Assembly: GCA_040905475.1 (NCBI GenBank)
Contig: JBBDRM010000039.1
Span: 7,128 to 45,434 of the forward strand
Length of the DNA: 38,307 nt
Source of the DNA: Actinomycetota bacterium
GTDB lineage: Bacteria > Actinomycetota > AC-67
Direction of reading: 5' to 3'
Shown here: positions 8,404-15,780 of the stretch, piece after piece
Layout of the letters: each line of letters begins with the position of its first letter
Position numbering within the stretch: the first letter of the stretch is position 1
Notes under the pieces: model-generated
Seen by the model: the letters and a program-made list of their open reading frames with translations, nothing else
What the model was told of the DNA's origin: nothing
Databases searched by the model: none
Made by a program: the position numbers and the translations under genes

Positions 8404-9450
8404 TCAGCCCGAAAGCGCTCCACCGGCCGGCTCACCGATCGTCACCCCGGAGTAGTCAACCTCGACGCCGCGACCGCGCCAGCCCTGGGTTGCGAGCACG
8501 GTTCGCACGTCGTCGCGGTTCGCCGGTGGGCACGCGATCAGCAACGAGCCGGCGAGCCCGGCTCCAGCCAGCTTCCCGCCGTACGCGCCGGCGTGCTTCG
8601 CGAGGAGGAGAACCCGGTCGATCTCCGGCGTCGAAACCTGCGAGTGGAGCCGTCGTTTCGCCTTCCACCCTCGGTCGAGCATGCAGCCGAGCATCACCAT
8701 GTCACCGAGCTCGAGGGCGGTCTTCACCTCGTATGCGATCTCCTTGAGCTCAGCCAGCGCCGCAAGGGTCTCAACGTGATCCGCCGAGATGCGGCGGGCA
8801 AGCTCGGCCAGCGGCCACGCGGAGTTCCGGCGACCACCGTTGGAGAAGAGCATCAGATTCTGGGCGAGATCGCGCCGGGTCTGCTCCGTGATCCGGATCG
8901 GCGTGACGGCGACCGCGCCGTCGCGGGCGAACTCCAGCAGATTGAGGCCGCCGTGAGCTGCGGTGTATTGATCCTGCTTGCCGCACGGTCGTCGCAGGAC
9001 CGTCATCTCGATCCGCGCTGCGATCTCGGCGATGCCGTTACGGTCGAGCGGTTCTCCGAGGTATGCGGCCGAGGCGGCCACCAGCGCAACGCATATCGCC
9101 GCCGACGCTCCGAGGCCGCCTCCGGCCGGCAGCTCGCTCGTCGCGGCGAGTCGCGCACGGTCGAGCGCGAAATGCCACGCGACGGCTTTCTGAAGCGTGA
9201 GGAACTCTTCGGCGAGGAAGGGGTAGCGGACGCGACGAGCGACCCGATCGGCGGGGATCAGCTCACGGGACCCGTGATCCAGTGACACGAGCTCGAGACC
9301 GGTCGCGCACAGGCCGACGTGGGCGGCAGCGCCGATCCCGATCGCGGACGAGACGACCGCGCCGCCGTGACGCTCGTAGTAGGCGGGAACGTCGGTGCCA
9401 CCGCCGGCGAGGGAGACCCGGCCCGAGGCGCGCGCGTATACGGTCGTCAT
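8404..9450 (-). CDS. GHMP-family sugar kinase
   Basis: Phosphorylates a small substrate, probably a sugar or sugar phosphate, using ATP. The 348-residue protein carries the three GHMP motifs: AGGGTD (15-20), PAGGGLGASAA (108-118) and a C-terminal glycine motif GGKLAGAGLAGSLL near residue 300. The opening GRVSLAGGGTDVPAYYE resembles D-glycero-D-manno-heptose 7-phosphate kinase and related HddA-type enzymes. The third motif departs from the usual GAGGGG. The ATG at 9450 follows AGAGGA about nine bases upstream. Nearby nucleotide-sugar genes suggest it activates a sugar for glycan synthesis; the exact substrate cannot be read from sequence. Confidence 0.85.
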   Translation of the reverse strand: MTTVYARASGRVSLAGGGTDVPAYYERHGGAVVSSAIGIGAAAHVGLCATGLELVSLDHGSRELIPADRVARRVRYPFLAEEFLTLQKAVAWHFALDRARLAATSELPAGGGLGASAAICVALVAASAAYLGEPLDRNGIAEIAARIEMTVLRRPCGKQDQYTAAHGGLNLLEFARDGAVAVTPIRITEQTRRDLAQNLMLFSNGGRRNSAWPLAELARRISADHVETLAALAELKEIAYEVKTALELGDMVMLGCMLDRGWKAKRRLHSQVSTPEIDRVLLLAKHAGAYGGKLAGAGLAGSLLIACPPANRDDVRTVLATQGWRGRGVEVDYSGVTIGEPAGGALSG

Positions 9451-9531
9451 GAAGGGGTCCTCTGGCTGAAACGCGGGCGGCCGATCCGTCGCCGGTTCGT
9501 ATCCGGCGGCGGACCGGCCGAAACGCCTTGG

Positions 9532-9846
9532 TTAGGCTCCGCGAGCTACGTTCGGAACGGGCTGGACCGGGGTGCGCTCGCCTTCGGGAAGGACCGCCGA
9601 AAGCGCCTCCCACACCGCGGACGCAAGGAAGCGGCGGTGGCCGCCCAGGGTCCGGATGTAGGGCAGCTTGCCTGCGTCCGCCCAGCAGCGCACGGCGCGG
9701 TGGCTGACGCGGAAGAGCATCGCGACCTCGCCGGTCGTGAGGAGCGCGTCCTCGCGACGGTGACCGTTCTGGATCGCCATCGCCTGACGGCGAAGACGCT
9801 CGATGAGGCGCTCACGCGTGCCGCTCGTGTACGGGGTCTTAGTCAT
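9532..9846 (-). CDS. BldC-like MerR-type helix-turn-helix regulator
   Basis: A 104-residue DNA-binding protein with a winged helix-turn-helix of the BldC/excisionase type. Residues 36-80 contain LTTGEVAMLFRVSHRAV and then IRTLGGHRRF (64-73), nearly the BldC signature. Streptomyces BldC is about 68 residues; this protein carries about 30 extra N-terminal residues and a short C-terminal tail. BldC binds DNA cooperatively at direct repeats and controls development. The ATG at 9846 follows GGAGGG by eight bases. The region upstream contains two GGGAC-N4-GTCCC boxes. It precedes the GHMP kinase gene by 81 bp on the same strand, so the two may be cotranscribed. Confidence 0.85.
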   Translation of the reverse strand: MTKTPYTSGTRERLIERLRRQAMAIQNGHRREDALLTTGEVAMLFRVSHRAVRCWADAGKLPYIRTLGGHRRFLASAVWEALSAVLPEGERTPVQPVPNVARGA

Positions 9847-9960
9847 CTGCCTCGCCCTCCTTCAGGTTCCGTCGCCCGGAGCCGCTACAGCGCGGCATCC
9901 GTGCACCAAAGGAAACGAGCGAGCGAACGAAACCGCACGCACAAGTAGGAGGTTCCTCAC

Positions 9961-10095
9961 GTGGGCCGCCTCCTCGGATCCCGGCGAACCAGGACGCACC
10001 GGGCGGCGCTCGAGGCGCTCGAATGGAGAATGGGGACGTTGGTCCCGCCGGGACGTTGGTCCCGCGGGCCGTTCCGGACCGCTAGCCGCGCATGA
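9961..10095 (+). CDS. Possible 44-residue small ORF
   Basis: A GTG-initiated reading frame preceded by a perfect AGGAGG (9947-9952) at eight-base spacing. It would encode a basic 44-residue peptide beginning VGRLLGSRRT and ending FRTASRA, overlapping the 3' end of the opposite-strand 86-residue gene by 14 bases. No family is recognised and no clear promoter is seen. The 17-bp tandem boxes at 10033-10065 lie inside it and shift frame between copies, which argues against selection on the peptide there. Confidence 0.25.
   Translation: MGRLLGSRRTRTHRAALEALEWRMGTLVPPGRWSRGPFRTASRA
10033..10065. promoter_or_regulatory. Tandem DosR/DevR-like boxes
   Basis: Two identical copies of GGGACGTTGGTCCCGC at 10033-10048 and 10050-10065, 17 bp apart. 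Each holds the inverted repeat GGGAC-N4-GTCCC, the core of the DosR (DevR) box TTSGGGACTWWAGTCCCSAA known from mycobacteria. They lie about 190 bp upstream of the BldC-like start codon. The other neighbour shows only its 3' end here. They could also form two small hairpins in RNA. Confidence 0.5.
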
Positions 10096-10342
10096 AGCCG
10101 GTGGCTCGAGCCTCCGGTGTCGGGGGCTCCAGCTCCCGCGGGACGCCGAGAGCGGAGATCTCCCCGAGGAAAACCAGCGCGTAGGGAGAGGCCGCGCCAC
10201 CCGCCCCGCCGGCGGCGACCTTCAAGAGGACCGCGTCCTCGCGGCGCCACACGATCGAGCCTTGGAGCCAGCCCGCGCCGCCTCGCAACGCGACCGCCAC
10301 CTCATCGCCGTCCTTCAGTTGATCCATCAGATTCTTATCCAT
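10082..10342 (-). CDS. 86-residue protein of unknown function, possibly Sm-like fold
   Basis: A small acidic-to-neutral protein beginning MDKNLMDQLKDGDEVAV. The pattern of a short N-terminal helix followed by alternating hydrophobic strands (EVAVALRGG, WLQGSIVWRR, DAVLLKV, YALVFLGEIS) resembles small Sm/Hfq-like barrels. I have no motif that proves this. The ATG at 10342 is three bases after the stop of the UDP-glucuronate decarboxylase gene and is preceded by GGAGGA, so it is very probably translated in the same operon. No signal peptide or membrane segment is visible. Confidence 0.75.
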   Translation of the reverse strand: MDKNLMDQLKDGDEVAVALRGGAGWLQGSIVWRREDAVLLKVAAGGAGGAASPYALVFLGEISALGVPRELEPPTPEARATGFMRG

Positions 10343-10345
10343 CGC

Positions 10346-11284
10346 TCATGCTCCTCCGAGTTCGGACCGGAACCAGTCGATCGTGCGTTGCAAGCCCTCG
10401 CGCACGGGAACTCGCGGTTCCCACCCCAGCAACTCGCGGGCGCGGCTGATATCGGGGCGGCGGACACTGGGGTCGTCGACCGGTCTGGGCTCGAACGCGA
10501 TCTCCGAGGTCGATCCCGTCAGCTCTTTGATCATCGAAGCCAGCTCGAGAACCGTGTACTCCTCGGGGTTGCCTATGTTGACCGGGTCGTGCTCGCCGGA
10601 CGCAAGAAGCCGGATGAACCCCTCGATCAAGTCGTCGACGTAACAGAAGCTCCGGGTCTGCGACCCGTCCCCGTGGACGGTCATGGGCTCGCCCTTCAGC
10701 GCCTGCACGATGAACGTGCTCACCGCGCGCCCGTCCATCGGGCGCATGCGAGGCCCGAAGGTGTTGAAGATCCGAACGATCCTCGTGTCCAATCCGTGGA
10801 ACCGGTGGTACGCCATGGTCATCGCCTCGGCGTAGCGTTTCGCCTCGTCGTAGACCCCGCGCGGGCCGATCGGGTTCACGTGGCCCCAATAGCTCTCGGG
10901 CTGCGGGTGGATCTGTGGATCCCCGTACACCTCGGACGTCGAGGCGATGAAGTAGGTCGCCTGCTTGGCTTTCGCGATCCCGAGGGTGTGCCACGTCCCG
11001 ATGGCGCCCACCTTGAGCGTGGGGATGGGATGGGCGAGATAGTCGATTGGGGACGCGGGGCTCGCGAAGTTCATGACCGCGTCGATGTCGCCGTCGGGGA
11101 ACAGCGGTGTCGAGATGTTGTGCTCGACGAAGCTGAAGCGGACGTTCGCGGACAGCTCTTCGATGTTGTCCCGCCGTCCGGTGATCAGGTTGTCCACGCA
11201 GACGACCTCATGCCCGTCGTCGAGCATGCGCGTGCACAGGTGGTATCCGAGGAACCCGCCGCCGCCGGCGATCAAGACTCGCAT
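10346..11284 (-). CDS. UDP-glucuronate decarboxylase (UDP-xylose synthase-like)
   Basis: Short-chain dehydrogenase/reductase of the UXS group, 312 residues, that would oxidise and decarboxylate UDP-glucuronate to UDP-xylose with bound NAD. The N-terminus [16 protein letters not shown] carries the Rossmann GxxGxxG. The catalytic YxxxK is Tyr145-Lys149 in [11 protein letters not shown]. Upstream strings [11 protein letters not shown] and [11 protein letters not shown] are typical of UXS rather than dTDP-glucose dehydratase. The ATG at 11284 is chosen because it puts the Rossmann motif at the terminus. It has no Shine-Dalgarno sequence, but a TATCCT box ends nine bases upstream. UDP-glucose dehydrogenase, which supplies the substrate, lies 46 bp upstream on the same strand. 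Confidence 0.9.
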   Translation of the reverse strand: MRVLIAGGGGFLGYHLCTRMLDDGHEVVCVDNLITGRRDNIEELSANVRFSFVEHNISTPLFPDGDIDAVMNFASPASPIDYLAHPIPTLKVGAIGTWHTLGIAKAKQATYFIASTSEVYGDPQIHPQPESYWGHVNPIGPRGVYDEAKRYAEAMTMAYHRFHGLDTRIVRIFNTFGPRMRPMDGRAVSTFIVQALKGEPMTVHGDGSQTRSFCYVDDLIEGFIRLLASGEHDPVNIGNPEEYTVLELASMIKELTGSTSEIAFEPRPVDDPSVRRPDISRARELLGWEPRVPVREGLQRTIDWFRSELGGA

Positions 11285-11293
11285 CGGTTGAGG

Positions 11294-11299
11294 AGGATA
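11294..11299 (-). promoter_or_regulatory. Possible internal -10 box before the decarboxylase
   Basis: TATCCT on the minus strand ends nine bases before the ATG at 11284 in the gap after the dehydrogenase gene. It matches the leaderless arrangement seen at other genes here, but the gene may equally be read through from upstream. Confidence 0.3.
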
Positions 11300-11330
11300 C
11301 CTGAGGGAACCGGCGCCGACGCGGGAACCT

Positions 11331-12614
11331 CTAGCGGCCGACTCCCTCATAGGTGAATCCGAGCTGGCGGAGCATATGCGGATCGAGGAAGTTCCGCGCG
11401 TCCACGACGACCGGAGTTGCCATGACGTCGCGAACCCGCGCGAAGTCGAGCCAGCGGAACTCGTTCCATTCCGTCAGCAACAGGAGCGCGTCCGCTCCTT
11501 CGACGGCTTCGACGGCTCCCGGAGCCCGCTCCACGCCGTCGAAGGTCCGTCCGGGATCCACGGCGGGGTCGTACGCGCGGATCCGCGCCCCGCGCGCCAG
11601 GATGTCCCGGATCACGGCCAGCGAAGGCGAGTCGCGCACGTCGTCGGTATTCGGCTTGAACGCGAGGCCCCAGACCCCGATCGTCCTGCCGGCGAGTCCC
11701 CCGACGAGTCGCTCCAGCTTGCCGGTGATGACGCGGTGCTGCTCGTCGTTGACCTCGAGCACCCCGCGGAGCAGCCCGAAGTCGTACCCCTGGTTCTCGG
11801 CGACCTGGATCAATGCCCGGCAGTCCTTGGGAAGACACGAGCCGCCGAACCCCGGGCCGGGTTTCAGGAACTCGAAGCCGATGCGCGCGTCGTAGCCCAT
11901 CCCGAGCGCGACCTCCTTGACGTCGGCACCGACCTGGTCACAGATGTTTGCGATCGCGTTGATGTAGGAGATCTTCGTCGCCAGGAACGCGTTCGACGCG
12001 TACTTGATCATCTCTGCGGTCGCCGGGTCGGTGACGATGAGCGGTGCCCCCAACGGCCGGAAGAGCTCGGTCAACAGGCCGGCAGCCCGCTCGCTATGCG
12101 TGCCGATGACGACCCTGTCGGGGTGCATGAAGTCGAACACGGCCGAGCCTTCACGCAAGAACTCCGGGTTCGACGCGACGTCGAACTCGATCTGAGCAGG
12201 GAGCCGCTCGCGGACGATCCGCTCGACCAAGCGGGAGGAACCGATCGGCACCGTGCTCTTGTTGACGATGATCTTGTAGTCGCCGATGTGCTGCGCGATG
12301 TCCACGGCGGCCTGCTCGACGTGGGATAGATCGGCGCTCCCGTCCTCGGCCGGCGGCGTCGGCACGCAGATGAAAACGAACTGCGACTTCCGAACGCCCT
12401 CGCCAAGATCGGTGGTGAACCGCAGCCGCCCGGCGTCGAGGCCGCGTTGCACGACTTCCTCGAGACCCGGCTCGTGGATCGGGATCTGGCCGCCCCGGAG
12501 CTTCTCGACCTTCTCAGCCACGACGTCGACGCAGGTCACTTCGTGACCGAGGTCGGCGAAGCAGGACCCGGTGACGAGCCCCACGTACCCGGTGCCGACG
12601 ATCGTGATCTTCAT
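11331..12614 (-). CDS. ugd: UDP-glucose 6-dehydrogenase
   Basis: Oxidises UDP-glucose to UDP-glucuronate with two NAD. The 427-residue chain matches the family length. [16 protein letters not shown] at the N-terminus binds NAD, and the catalytic Cys260 sits in FGGSCLPKD. The C-terminal UDP-binding domain contains [16 protein letters not shown]. The ATG at 12614 overlaps the stop of the upstream dehydratase/reductase gene by four bases (ATGA) and has a GGGGAG Shine-Dalgarno sequence. Its product feeds the UDP-glucuronate decarboxylase directly downstream, so the pair makes UDP-GlcA and UDP-Xyl. Confidence 0.95.
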   Translation of the reverse strand: MKITIVGTGYVGLVTGSCFADLGHEVTCVDVVAEKVEKLRGGQIPIHEPGLEEVVQRGLDAGRLRFTTDLGEGVRKSQFVFICVPTPPAEDGSADLSHVEQAAVDIAQHIGDYKIIVNKSTVPIGSSRLVERIVRERLPAQIEFDVASNPEFLREGSAVFDFMHPDRVVIGTHSERAAGLLTELFRPLGAPLIVTDPATAEMIKYASNAFLATKISYINAIANICDQVGADVKEVALGMGYDARIGFEFLKPGPGFGGSCLPKDCRALIQVAENQGYDFGLLRGVLEVNDEQHRVITGKLERLVGGLAGRTIGVWGLAFKPNTDDVRDSPSLAVIRDILARGARIRAYDPAVDPGRTFDGVERAPGAVEAVEGADALLLLTEWNEFRWLDFARVRDVMATPVVVDARNFLDPHMLRQLGFTYEGVGR

Positions 12615-13576
12615 GCTCGCTCCCCTACCCGGTCTCGCCAATACTCCAAGGTGTCCCACAAGGTCTGCTCGAACGGGATGCTCGGCTCCCATCCAGTCGA
12701 TTCTCGGAACTTGGTCGTGTCGGCTTGAAGCACGAGAACGTCTGAGGGGCGCATCCGCGTCGGATCCTGACGGATCTCGATCGGGACCTTCGCCATCCCG
12801 ATCAGCATGTCGGCGACATCGGCGATCTTCCACGCGCGCCCAGATCCGATGTTGTAAACGTCGCCCGGCTCGCACCGTTCGAGCGCGAGCCAGTACGCCT
12901 TGACGACGTCGCGCACATCGCTGAAGTCCCGTTGCGCATCGAGGTTGCCGACGTTGAGCACCGGCTCCCCCCGCCCGGCTTCCGCGAGCGCGATCTGCTG
13001 CGCGAAGCTCGAGATGACGAACACCTCTCCGCGGCGCGGGCCTTCGTGATTGAAGGCGCGGGTGCGGACGATGTGCATCCCGTAGGACTTGAAGTACTGG
13101 AACCCCATGAGGTCCTGCGCGACCTTGGAGACGGCGTAGGGCGACATCGGACGTAGCGGGTTCGTCTCCCGGATCGGAAGCTCGGAGTCGAGCACCTCGC
13201 CGTATTCCTCGGACGAGCCTGCGATCTGCACGCGGGCGTCGGGAAGGTCTGCCCCGCGGATGGCCTCGAGAAGGTGGACCTGGCATTGCACGTTCGTCGT
13301 GAGCGTCTCGGCCGGCGCCGACCAGGACGCGGCGACGTAGGACTGGGCGGCGAGGTGGAAGATCCGGTCGGGACTGAACGTCGCGATCACGTGGCGGGCG
13401 GCCGTTCCGTCGCGAAGGTCGGCCTCGAACAAGGTTACTCGGTCGCGCACCTCGGCGAGGTTCTCTTGCTGCGACCGCCACCGCATCGTGCCCGCGACCT
13501 CGTGCCCCAGGCTCAGACAGTACTCGGCGAGGTGGCTGCCGACGAAGCCGGTGACACCGGTTATGAGGACGCGCAA
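12611..13576 (-). CDS. GDP-mannose dehydratase/reductase-family SDR enzyme
   Basis: Extended short-chain dehydrogenase of the GMD/RMD group, 321 residues from the TTG at 13576. Residues 1-13 give the canonical LRVLITGVTGFVG. The catalytic pair is Tyr147-Lys151 (YAVSK), and SSEEYG precedes it. The C-terminal MRPSDVLVLQADTTKFRE is typical of enzymes acting on GDP-4-keto-6-deoxymannose, so GDP-D-rhamnose synthesis is plausible; a dehydratase role cannot be excluded. The TTG has GGAGAG upstream and gives the family's usual N-terminus. In-frame alternatives are a GTG at 13612, which would be leaderless, and an ATG at 13633. Its stop overlaps the start of ugd. Confidence 0.87.
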   Translation of the reverse strand: MRVLITGVTGFVGSHLAEYCLSLGHEVAGTMRWRSQQENLAEVRDRVTLFEADLRDGTAARHVIATFSPDRIFHLAAQSYVAASWSAPAETLTTNVQCQVHLLEAIRGADLPDARVQIAGSSEEYGEVLDSELPIRETNPLRPMSPYAVSKVAQDLMGFQYFKSYGMHIVRTRAFNHEGPRRGEVFVISSFAQQIALAEAGRGEPVLNVGNLDAQRDFSDVRDVVKAYWLALERCEPGDVYNIGSGRAWKIADVADMLIGMAKVPIEIRQDPTRMRPSDVLVLQADTTKFRESTGWEPSIPFEQTLWDTLEYWRDRVGERA

Positions 13577-13618
13577 ACCACTCTCCAGATCGGGGCTCGG
13601 GCTGCGGGGCACTGCGAA

Positions 13619-13624
13619 ATTAGA
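13619..13624 (-). promoter_or_regulatory. -10 box for the dehydratase-ugd-decarboxylase operon
   Basis: TCTAAT on the minus strand, five of six matches to consensus, would start transcription near 13612. It lies only three bases from the divergent -10 box at 13628-13633. Confidence 0.45.
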
Positions 13625-13627
13625 GGT

Positions 13628-13633
13628 TAGCAT
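13628..13633 (+). promoter_or_regulatory. -10 box giving a leaderless glycosyltransferase mRNA
   Basis: TAGCAT ends eight bases before the GTG at 13642, with no Shine-Dalgarno sequence between. It overlaps head to head with the minus-strand promoter at 13619-13624. Confidence 0.45.
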
Positions 13634-13641
13634 GGGCCCCC

Positions 13642-14850
13642 GTGGCCCACCACCGGCTCCCGGAACGCATCCTGATCGTCTCGCACTCGTATTTCATGCG
13701 GGATACGAGGCCTCGGCGTCATGCGCAAGCGTTCGTCGACGCCGGCTGGGGGGTCGACGTCCTGTGCGCGCGCGACGAGGGCGAGTCGAGGCGCGAGCAC
13801 GTCGCCGGCGTCGAGGTTCACCGGCTCCCGGCAAGGCGCCGGCGCGGATCGAAGGGACGCTACGCTTTCGAGTACACATCGTTCGGCGCGATGGCGCTCG
13901 GGGCGATCGGCGCGATGCATCTCCGGCGTCGATACGACGTCGTGTACGTCTTCGGGATCCCGAACATCATCGTCCGGAGCGCGCTGGTGCCCCACCTGGC
14001 GGGTACGCGGATCATCCTCGACATGCGCGATCCGTTGCCGGAGTTCTTCCAGTCGCGCTACGGGTTCGCCGACGATCATCGCGCCGTCCGAGCGCTGCTG
14101 CTCGAAGAGCGGCTCAGCTGTCGCTACGCCACGCACGTGCTCACCGTCATCGACGCCATGCGCGACCTGTTCCTGCGCAGCGTCGCTCCCGAGAAGATCA
14201 CCGTCGTCCGCAACGCACCGGACCCGCGCCTGTTCTCGCGCAGCGACGAACTGCCGGCACGAGATCCGGCCGACCGGACGATCTTGTACGCAGGAACGGT
14301 CGCCGGCCGGTACGGCGTCGACCTGATCGTTGAGGCGGTCGCCAGGCTCAAGGATGCGATCCCGGGTATCCGCGCGAGGATCGTCGGCGACGGCGACCTC
14401 GTGCCGCGATTGCGCGAGATCGCGCGAGCCAACGGGATCGAGGACCGGGTGTCACTCGACGGACCGGTGCCGCTGGACGCGATGCCGGGCATCATCGCCG
14501 GCTCGTGGCTGGGCGCTCAGCCGCATCGAGCGGATCCGTTGATGCGCTACAGCTTCTCGACCAAGTTGCTCGAATGGGGCGCGCTCGGCCTGCCGGTGAT
14601 CTGCTCGGCGACCGAGGCGGTCGTCCGCGAGTTCTCGGACGAGGAGATGATGTTCATCCGACCGGGGGACGTCAACACGCTCTGTGAGCGGATCCTCGAG
14701 GCGCATCGGGATCCCGAAGGGCTCGCGCGCAGGATCGAGGGAGGGCGAGCGGCGGCGGGACGGTTCGACTGGAACGTGGAGCGCGAACGCCTTCTCGAGG
14801 CGGTATCCGGCGTAGAGGCGTCGCGCCGGGCCGGTCGCACGGGACTATAA
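13642..14850 (+). CDS. Glycosyltransferase, GT4 type (group 1)
   Basis: Predicted cytoplasmic or membrane-associated transferase of 402 residues with two Rossmann domains (GT-B). The N-terminal acceptor domain opens ILIVSHSYFMRDTRPRRHA. The nucleotide-sugar domain contains ILYAGTVAGRYGVDLIVEA and ends in the usual EWGALGLPVIC followed by a helix. The full length and both domains indicate an intact enzyme. Donor and acceptor cannot be read. It begins a plus-strand set with the Wzm/Wzt exporter and is divergent from the nucleotide-sugar operon, suggesting coordinated expression. Confidence 0.9.
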   Translation: MAHHRLPERILIVSHSYFMRDTRPRRHAQAFVDAGWGVDVLCARDEGESRREHVAGVEVHRLPARRRRGSKGRYAFEYTSFGAMALGAIGAMHLRRRYDVVYVFGIPNIIVRSALVPHLAGTRIILDMRDPLPEFFQSRYGFADDHRAVRALLLEERLSCRYATHVLTVIDAMRDLFLRSVAPEKITVVRNAPDPRLFSRSDELPARDPADRTILYAGTVAGRYGVDLIVEAVARLKDAIPGIRARIVGDGDLVPRLREIARANGIEDRVSLDGPVPLDAMPGIIAGSWLGAQPHRADPLMRYSFSTKLLEWGALGLPVICSATEAVVREFSDEEMMFIRPGDVNTLCERILEAHRDPEGLARRIEGGRAAAGRFDWNVERERLLEAVSGVEASRRAGRTGL

Positions 14851-14851
14851 T
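14846..14851 (+). promoter_or_regulatory. Perfect -10 box upstream of the Wzm-like permease
   Basis: TATAAT overlaps the stop codon of the preceding glycosyltransferase and would start transcription near 14858, giving a leader of about 47 nt to the ATG at 14905. A 14-codon GTG frame (14864-14908) begins almost at that transcription start and ends with its TGA overlapping the permease ATG. Confidence 0.45.
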
Positions 14852-14904
14852 CTGCCGCCGGAAGTGACCTCCTTCTCGATCCGCACCGACCCCGTTCGCC
14901 GCCC

Positions 14905-15780
14905 ATGAAGACTGCCCAGAGCGCCCACGACGCCGTCACGCGCATAAGCGCAGGACAGATGGCCTCCCCGCGTCGCTATATGCGGGAGGCCTGGGAGCGG
15001 CGCAGCCTCGTTCGGGTGCTCGCCAGCCGCGAGCTGAAGAGCACCTACGAGATGAACGTCGTCGGGTTCGCGTGGTGGATCCTCGAGCCCCTCTCGCTCA
15101 CGCTCGTCTACGTCGTGCTCGTCAGCTTCATCCTCAAGGCGGCCGAGCCTGCCTTCCCCCTGTACGTACTGACGGCGCTCCTTCCGTTCAAATGGATGAC
15201 CTCGTCGCTCAGCGGGGCCATGGCCGTCGTGCGCAGCAACACCAACCTCATCCAGGACCTCTACTTCCCGCGGGCGTTGCTCCCGATCGCCGAGGTCGTC
15301 ACCTCGTTGGCACACTTCGCGGTCGGGCTTCTGATCGTGCCGATCTTCATGGCGGTGTATGGGATCGCGCCGTCCTGGCATCTGGTCTTCCTTCCGGTGA
15401 TCATCGCGGCTCAGTTCATCCTCTGCCTCGGCCTGGCCTATCCGCTGGCGGTGTGGGGGCTGAACTACCGCAACCTGCCGGGCTTGATCGGAAATCTGTT
15501 CCGGCTGTGGCTCTATCTCTCGCCCGCGTTGTGGGCGCTCGAGACGAGGGTGAAGAATCCGAACTTCCGCAACCTCGTTCGGTTGAATCCTCTGACGGGC
15601 TTGTTCGAGAGCTATCACGGTGTGATCGGCGTACTCCCCGTCCCCGGATCCGAGACCCTCACGAAGCACGTCGTCCCCGGCTGGGGGCTCGCGTATTCGG
15701 CAGGCTTCGGCGTCGTCGCGTTGCTGCTCGGCGGCTGGTACTTCATCCGCCGCGAGGCCCAGTTCGGAAAGATGCTGTGA
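14905..15780 (+). CDS. Wzm-type glycan ABC transporter permease
   Basis: ABC-2 permease, 291 residues, with about six membrane segments. The N-terminal amphipathic stretch before the first helix, ASRELKSTYEMN (40-51), followed by VGFAWWILEPL, is characteristic of Wzm and TagG-like polysaccharide or teichoic acid exporters. It pairs with the ATPase gene downstream, with which it overlaps by four bases (GTGA). Together they should export a lipid-linked glycan made in the cytoplasm. A TATAAT box 53 bases upstream probably drives both. Confidence 0.92.
   Translation: MKTAQSAHDAVTRISAGQMASPRRYMREAWERRSLVRVLASRELKSTYEMNVVGFAWWILEPLSLTLVYVVLVSFILKAAEPAFPLYVLTALLPFKWMTSSLSGAMAVVRSNTNLIQDLYFPRALLPIAEVVTSLAHFAVGLLIVPIFMAVYGIAPSWHLVFLPVIIAAQFILCLGLAYPLAVWGLNYRNLPGLIGNLFRLWLYLSPALWALETRVKNPNFRNLVRLNPLTGLFESYHGVIGVLPVPGSETLTKHVVPGWGLAYSAGFGVVALLLGGWYFIRREAQFGKML

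Noticed and set aside
12611-13633. ATG at 13633 as the start of the GDP-sugar enzyme
   Set aside because: It lies upstream of the likely transcription start near 13612 and adds 19 residues before the Rossmann motif; the TTG at 13576 has a Shine-Dalgarno sequence and family-typical N-terminus.
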